Position numbers and translations under genes: made by a program | Notes under the pieces: model-generated | Databases searched by the model: none | What the model was told of the DNA's origin: nothing | The model's input: only the letters and a program-made list of their open reading frames with translations | Shown: positions 8,801 to 10,548 of the stretch, piece after piece | Position numbering within the stretch: position 1 is the stretch's first letter | Layout of the letters: every line of letters begins with the position of its first letter | Assembly (NCBI GenBank): GCA_027596035.1 | Contig: JADGJA010000802.1 | Span: 1 to 10,548, forward strand | DNA: 10,548 nucleotides | DNA from: Thoreauomyces humboldtii | Lineage: Eukaryota > Chytridiomycota > Chytridiomycetes > Spizellomycetales > Powellomycetaceae | Reading direction: 5' to 3'

Positions 8801-10548
8801 AAAGAGCCCATCGTCGAAACCTCCCTGCAGGCAAGCAGTGAGATTGGAAAGATCAACGAGCAACACCAGAAGACTATTGATGAGCACCTGGAGCTTTCAT
8901 ATCAGTACCAGGAGGTCTGGAAGTCGGTCGAGGAGAACGAAGAAAAGTTCGCCGCCGATGTCACCCAGGCTGAGCTTTATGCACACGAGCCGCTTGTCTC
9001 CAACGCTCCGGCTCGCGGTTCGGTTACTCCAGCCAAGCGTTCTTCCGATCAGGTTTTCGAACCCTCTGTTATTGTTCCCGCCAAGCGCAGCGCGGACGAG
9101 TTGGTTCCCGGCATCAGCCACATGCTCCCGAGCAAGAAGAGCAACGTGGTGCCTGAGGACCCTTTCGTCGACGTTACGACCACTGAACGGGTCAGTGAGG
9201 TGGTGAACGACGACTATGTCGAAGAGACCGACAATGTTATGACACGTGAGATTCAACCAACCCACGCTCCCGCCGAGGCCTCCGGTTTCCTCCCCATTGC
9301 TGTCCTCGCTCCCTCAAACGATGGCAAAGCGGCCGATCCCGAGTCGAACACGCACGAGTCTATCCCTGCGCATGTTGAGAAGCTTTTCCCGGAAGATACC
9401 GAGAACGCTCTCACCGCCGCTGAGTTCCTCCCCCACGCCGAGGCTCCAATCCCTCACCTTGCATCGATCTTTCCGACGGAAGAATCCGCGCTCGCAACTG
9501 AGCTGTCCCAGGTGGGAAACTTGCCTGTCGTTGCTGTCGTTCCCGCGCATACAGACGAGCCCGTAGAGGAACTTATTACCCCTGCGCCTGCCGAGAAGGA
9601 GGAGACAGTACAGACCGAGGCATCTCCCGCCGCGGAGTTTACCGAGCGTGCCATTCCTGTCGCCGAGTTCGCACAGGCCGAAGAGCCCGTGCACGTCGAG
9701 GAGCCTGCTCACGTCGATACCAAGCATGCTGAGGAGGCGGCCGCCCATACTGAGGAATTCGTCGAGCGCGCCCTCCCCGTCGTCGAGGCCGAGCACGTAG
9801 AGCAGACTGCACACGCCGAAGAGCAGGAGACCATTCACATAGGAGAACAACTTGAACTCGTCACCCCGGCTGCCCAGCCTGAGGAGCAAGTTGAGCACGC
9901 CGTTCCCGATGCGGAAACCGGTCACTCCGAGGAGTCGATACACGTCGAGGAGATTACCCAGCCCAGCCCACGTGTCGGAGAGCCAGCGCCCCTGGAAGAA
10001 CCCATCGAGCGTGCCCTTCCCTTCGCCGAGATTGAGCACATCGAGGAGGCTGCCCACGCAGAGAAGCCTATCGACAGTGAAGAGTCTGCCAAACCCGACG
10101 TCGCTGATATGGAAACCGAACAGTCTACGCACGTCGAGCAGGCTGGGCACACCGAGCAGCCCGTCCACGTCGAGCCTGGCCACGTCGAGGAGCCCGCGTT
10201 TGTCGAGCAGCCTAGCCACATCGAAGAGCTCGCCCAAGTGGAGGAGCCTGTTCACGTTGAGCAGCCTGCCCACATTGAAGAGCCCCGCGTCGAGGAGCTC
10301 CTTTCTGTCGAGCAACCTAGCCACGTCGAGGAGCCGGTTTCTGTCGAACAGCCTGCCCATGTTGAGGAGACCGCCCACGTCGAGCAGACCGCCCACGTCG
10401 AGCAGACCGCCCACGTCGAGCAGCCTGCCCATGTCGAGGAGCCTGCTCACGTTGAGGAGCCCGTTTCTGTCGAGCAGCCTGCCCACATTGAAGAGCCCCG
10501 CGTCGAGGAGCTCCTTTCTGTCGAGCAACCTAGCCACGTCGAGGAGCC
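5872..10548 (+). CDS. RPUSD1-type RluA-family pseudouridine synthase with giant repetitive tail (3' end outside window)
   Basis: Two exons, 5872-6177 and 6260 to the edge, open for about 1,531 codons with no stop. Members of this family isomerise uridine to pseudouridine in RNA. After an acidic leader of about 90 residues the catalytic domain spans roughly residues 95-300: VTNKPWDVRIDG, HQLDYVTSG with catalytic Asp148, TGRRHQLRVHM (249-259) and GDPAY (268-272). HQLD instead of the usual HRLD, and WDVRID, are traits of the RPUSD1 subgroup. Human RPUSD1 is about 310 residues, so the domain is complete and everything after it is extra. The tail is acidic, Pro/Ala/Val/Glu-rich, apparently disordered and made of several repeat families (listed separately). 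The start is the first ATG of the open segment, which begins after TAG 5821-5823; its -3 base is C, a weak context, so an upstream spliced exon is possible. Third-position C/G preference supports active coding through the tail. I see no signal peptide or membrane segment; localisation is unknown. Confidence 0.9.
6178..6259 (+). other. Spliceosomal intron in the pseudouridine synthase gene (82 nt)
   Basis: Donor GTGCGA, acceptor GCGAATAG, and a CTAAC branch sequence (in TCACTAACGCG) about 30 bases before the acceptor. Splicing is phase 0 and joins DVLYYQ to PETYLVTNKPWDVRID, producing the continuous start of the RluA domain. Read-through in the exon 1 frame meets TAA in the intron. Confidence 0.9.
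7103..8560 (+). repeat. Coding repeat family 1: H-x-F-S-M-x-E-M ... P-x-Y-[ST]-[LI]-[DE]-x-E-V (about 66-75 residues per unit)
   Basis: Six diverged units carry an H-[IVT]-[FIL]-like opening motif at bases 7406 (HIFSMNEM), 7631 (HVFTIAEM), 7829 (HTFSAADL), 8039 (HILTTAAL), 8243 (HIFSMAQM) and 8465 (NIISMSEI). Spacings are 75, 66, 70, 68 and 74 codons. Most units continue about 25-30 residues later with a second motif, as in PAYTLEDEV, PEYAIENEV, PRYSIDEEV and PAYTLEGEV. Two earlier partial units keep only the second motif, PEYSLENQV at 7103 and PEYGLDSQV at 7250, 49 codons apart and each followed by VESDY. Spacing between motifs is variable and acidic, which suggests short linear motifs in a disordered chain. 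Confidence 0.8.
8645..8930 (+). repeat. Coding repeat family 2: D-E-H-L-[DE]-L-S-Y-x-Y-x-x-x-W-K (two units)
   Basis: DEHLDLSYAYEAKWK starts at 8648 and DEHLELSYQYQEVWK at 8879, 77 codons apart, each preceded by T-V/I and followed by a Glu-rich, probably helical stretch. This is the only aromatic-rich part of the tail, and the strong residue conservation across 231 bases suggests a functional module. Confidence 0.85.
9029..9145 (+). repeat. Coding repeat family 3: P-[AS]-K-[RK]-S (three units)
   Basis: PAKRSSDQ at 9029, PAKRSADE at 9077 and PSKKSN at 9128 lie 16 and 17 codons apart. They are the main basic patches in a very acidic tail. They could be nuclear-localisation-like or phosphorylatable motifs; that role is inference. 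Confidence 0.7.
9635..10040 (+). repeat. Coding repeat family 4: about 40-residue units with E-[RH]-A-[ILV]-P-x-x-E
   Basis: The motif appears as ERAIPVAEF (Glu codon at 9644), ERALPVVEA (9764), EHAVPDAE (9893) and ERALPFAEI (10007), spaced 40, 43 and 38 codons. The sequence between them holds H-V-E-E type hexapeptides, so this block merges into the terminal array. Confidence 0.75.
10259..10335 (+). repeat. 77-bp exact direct repeat, copy 1
   Basis: Bases 10259-10335 are identical to 10472-10548, 213 bases (71 codons) downstream, including the hexapeptide-breaking residues EEPRVEELLSVEQPSHVEE. Perfect identity at silent positions points to a very recent in-frame duplication. Confidence 0.95.
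10472..10548 (+). repeat. 77-bp exact direct repeat, copy 2 (reaches window edge)
   Basis: Second copy of the 77-base repeat. Identity runs to the last base of the window, so the true repeat may be longer and its 213-base unit may recur beyond the edge. Confidence 0.95.

Larger units (their letters stand above)
9683..10548 (+). repeat. Terminal hexapeptide array, consensus H-V-E-[EQ]-[PT]-A (18-bp unit)
   Basis: From about 9683 and densely from about 10130, a six-residue unit repeats to the window edge, with His (sometimes Ser) in the first position, V/I-E next and E/Q-P/T after. Three identical 18-base copies of GCCCACGTCGAGCAGACC-type sequence start at 10373, 10391 and 10409 (the third differs in its last codon). 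The array puts a His every six residues in an acidic chain. It continues past the window. Confidence 0.9.

Noticed and set aside
8090..8887. 265-residue minus-strand ORF
   Set aside because: Antisense to repeat families 1 and 2 of the tail; no motif and no sign of independent coding.
9314..10537. 407-residue minus-strand ORF with repeated L-L-D motifs
   Set aside because: It is the antisense shadow of the H-V-E-rich repeat array: the repeated codons happen to lack stops on the other strand. The plus strand continues a recognised gene in frame with the expected codon bias.

Overview
The window looks like nuclear DNA from a eukaryote, most likely a fungus and perhaps an early-diverging (chytrid-like) one. 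The reasons are GT-AG introns of 63-82 bases, one with a textbook CTAAC branch site; a pyrimidine-rich tract just upstream of a start codon; a pol III-type tRNA gene; and two typical eukaryotic families (a KDM3-type JmjC protein and an RPUSD1-type pseudouridine synthase). There are no bacterial operon features. The organism is an inference from these traits only.

Left part (1-1727): a plus-strand coding relic of unknown, apparently helical protein enters from the left edge. It is readable only by changing frame four times and passing one in-frame stop. Its last ORF runs into the 3' end of a well-formed tRNA-Val(CAC) gene on the minus strand (1654-1727).

Middle part (1728-5148): a universal stress protein (USP)-like fragment with one clear intron stops about half way through the domain. 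It is followed by a C/T-rich stretch and then a long KDM3/JMJD1-like locus. That locus keeps a Cys-rich zinc finger region and recognisable JmjC blocks, including the HxD and distal His metal ligands, but it has two or three frame changes, stop codons and apparently missing conserved blocks. I call it a probable pseudogene.

Right part (5149-10548): about 720 bases without a convincing gene carry microsatellites, a short direct repeat and a TATA-like element. Then comes an intact two-exon gene for an RPUSD1-type RluA-family pseudouridine synthase. Its catalytic domain takes up only about the first 300 residues. The frame then stays open to the window edge for more than 1,200 further residues of acidic, low-complexity sequence built from several nested repeat families, ending in an H-V-E-rich hexapeptide array with a recent exact 77-base duplication. 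This giant repetitive tail is the most unusual feature of the window.

The neighbouring genes do not form an obvious pathway. The main contrast is a left half with three disrupted loci against a right half with one intact, repeat-expanding gene. Assembly or indel error must be excluded before the left half is called decayed, although missing blocks in the KDM3-like locus are hard to explain by single-base errors.
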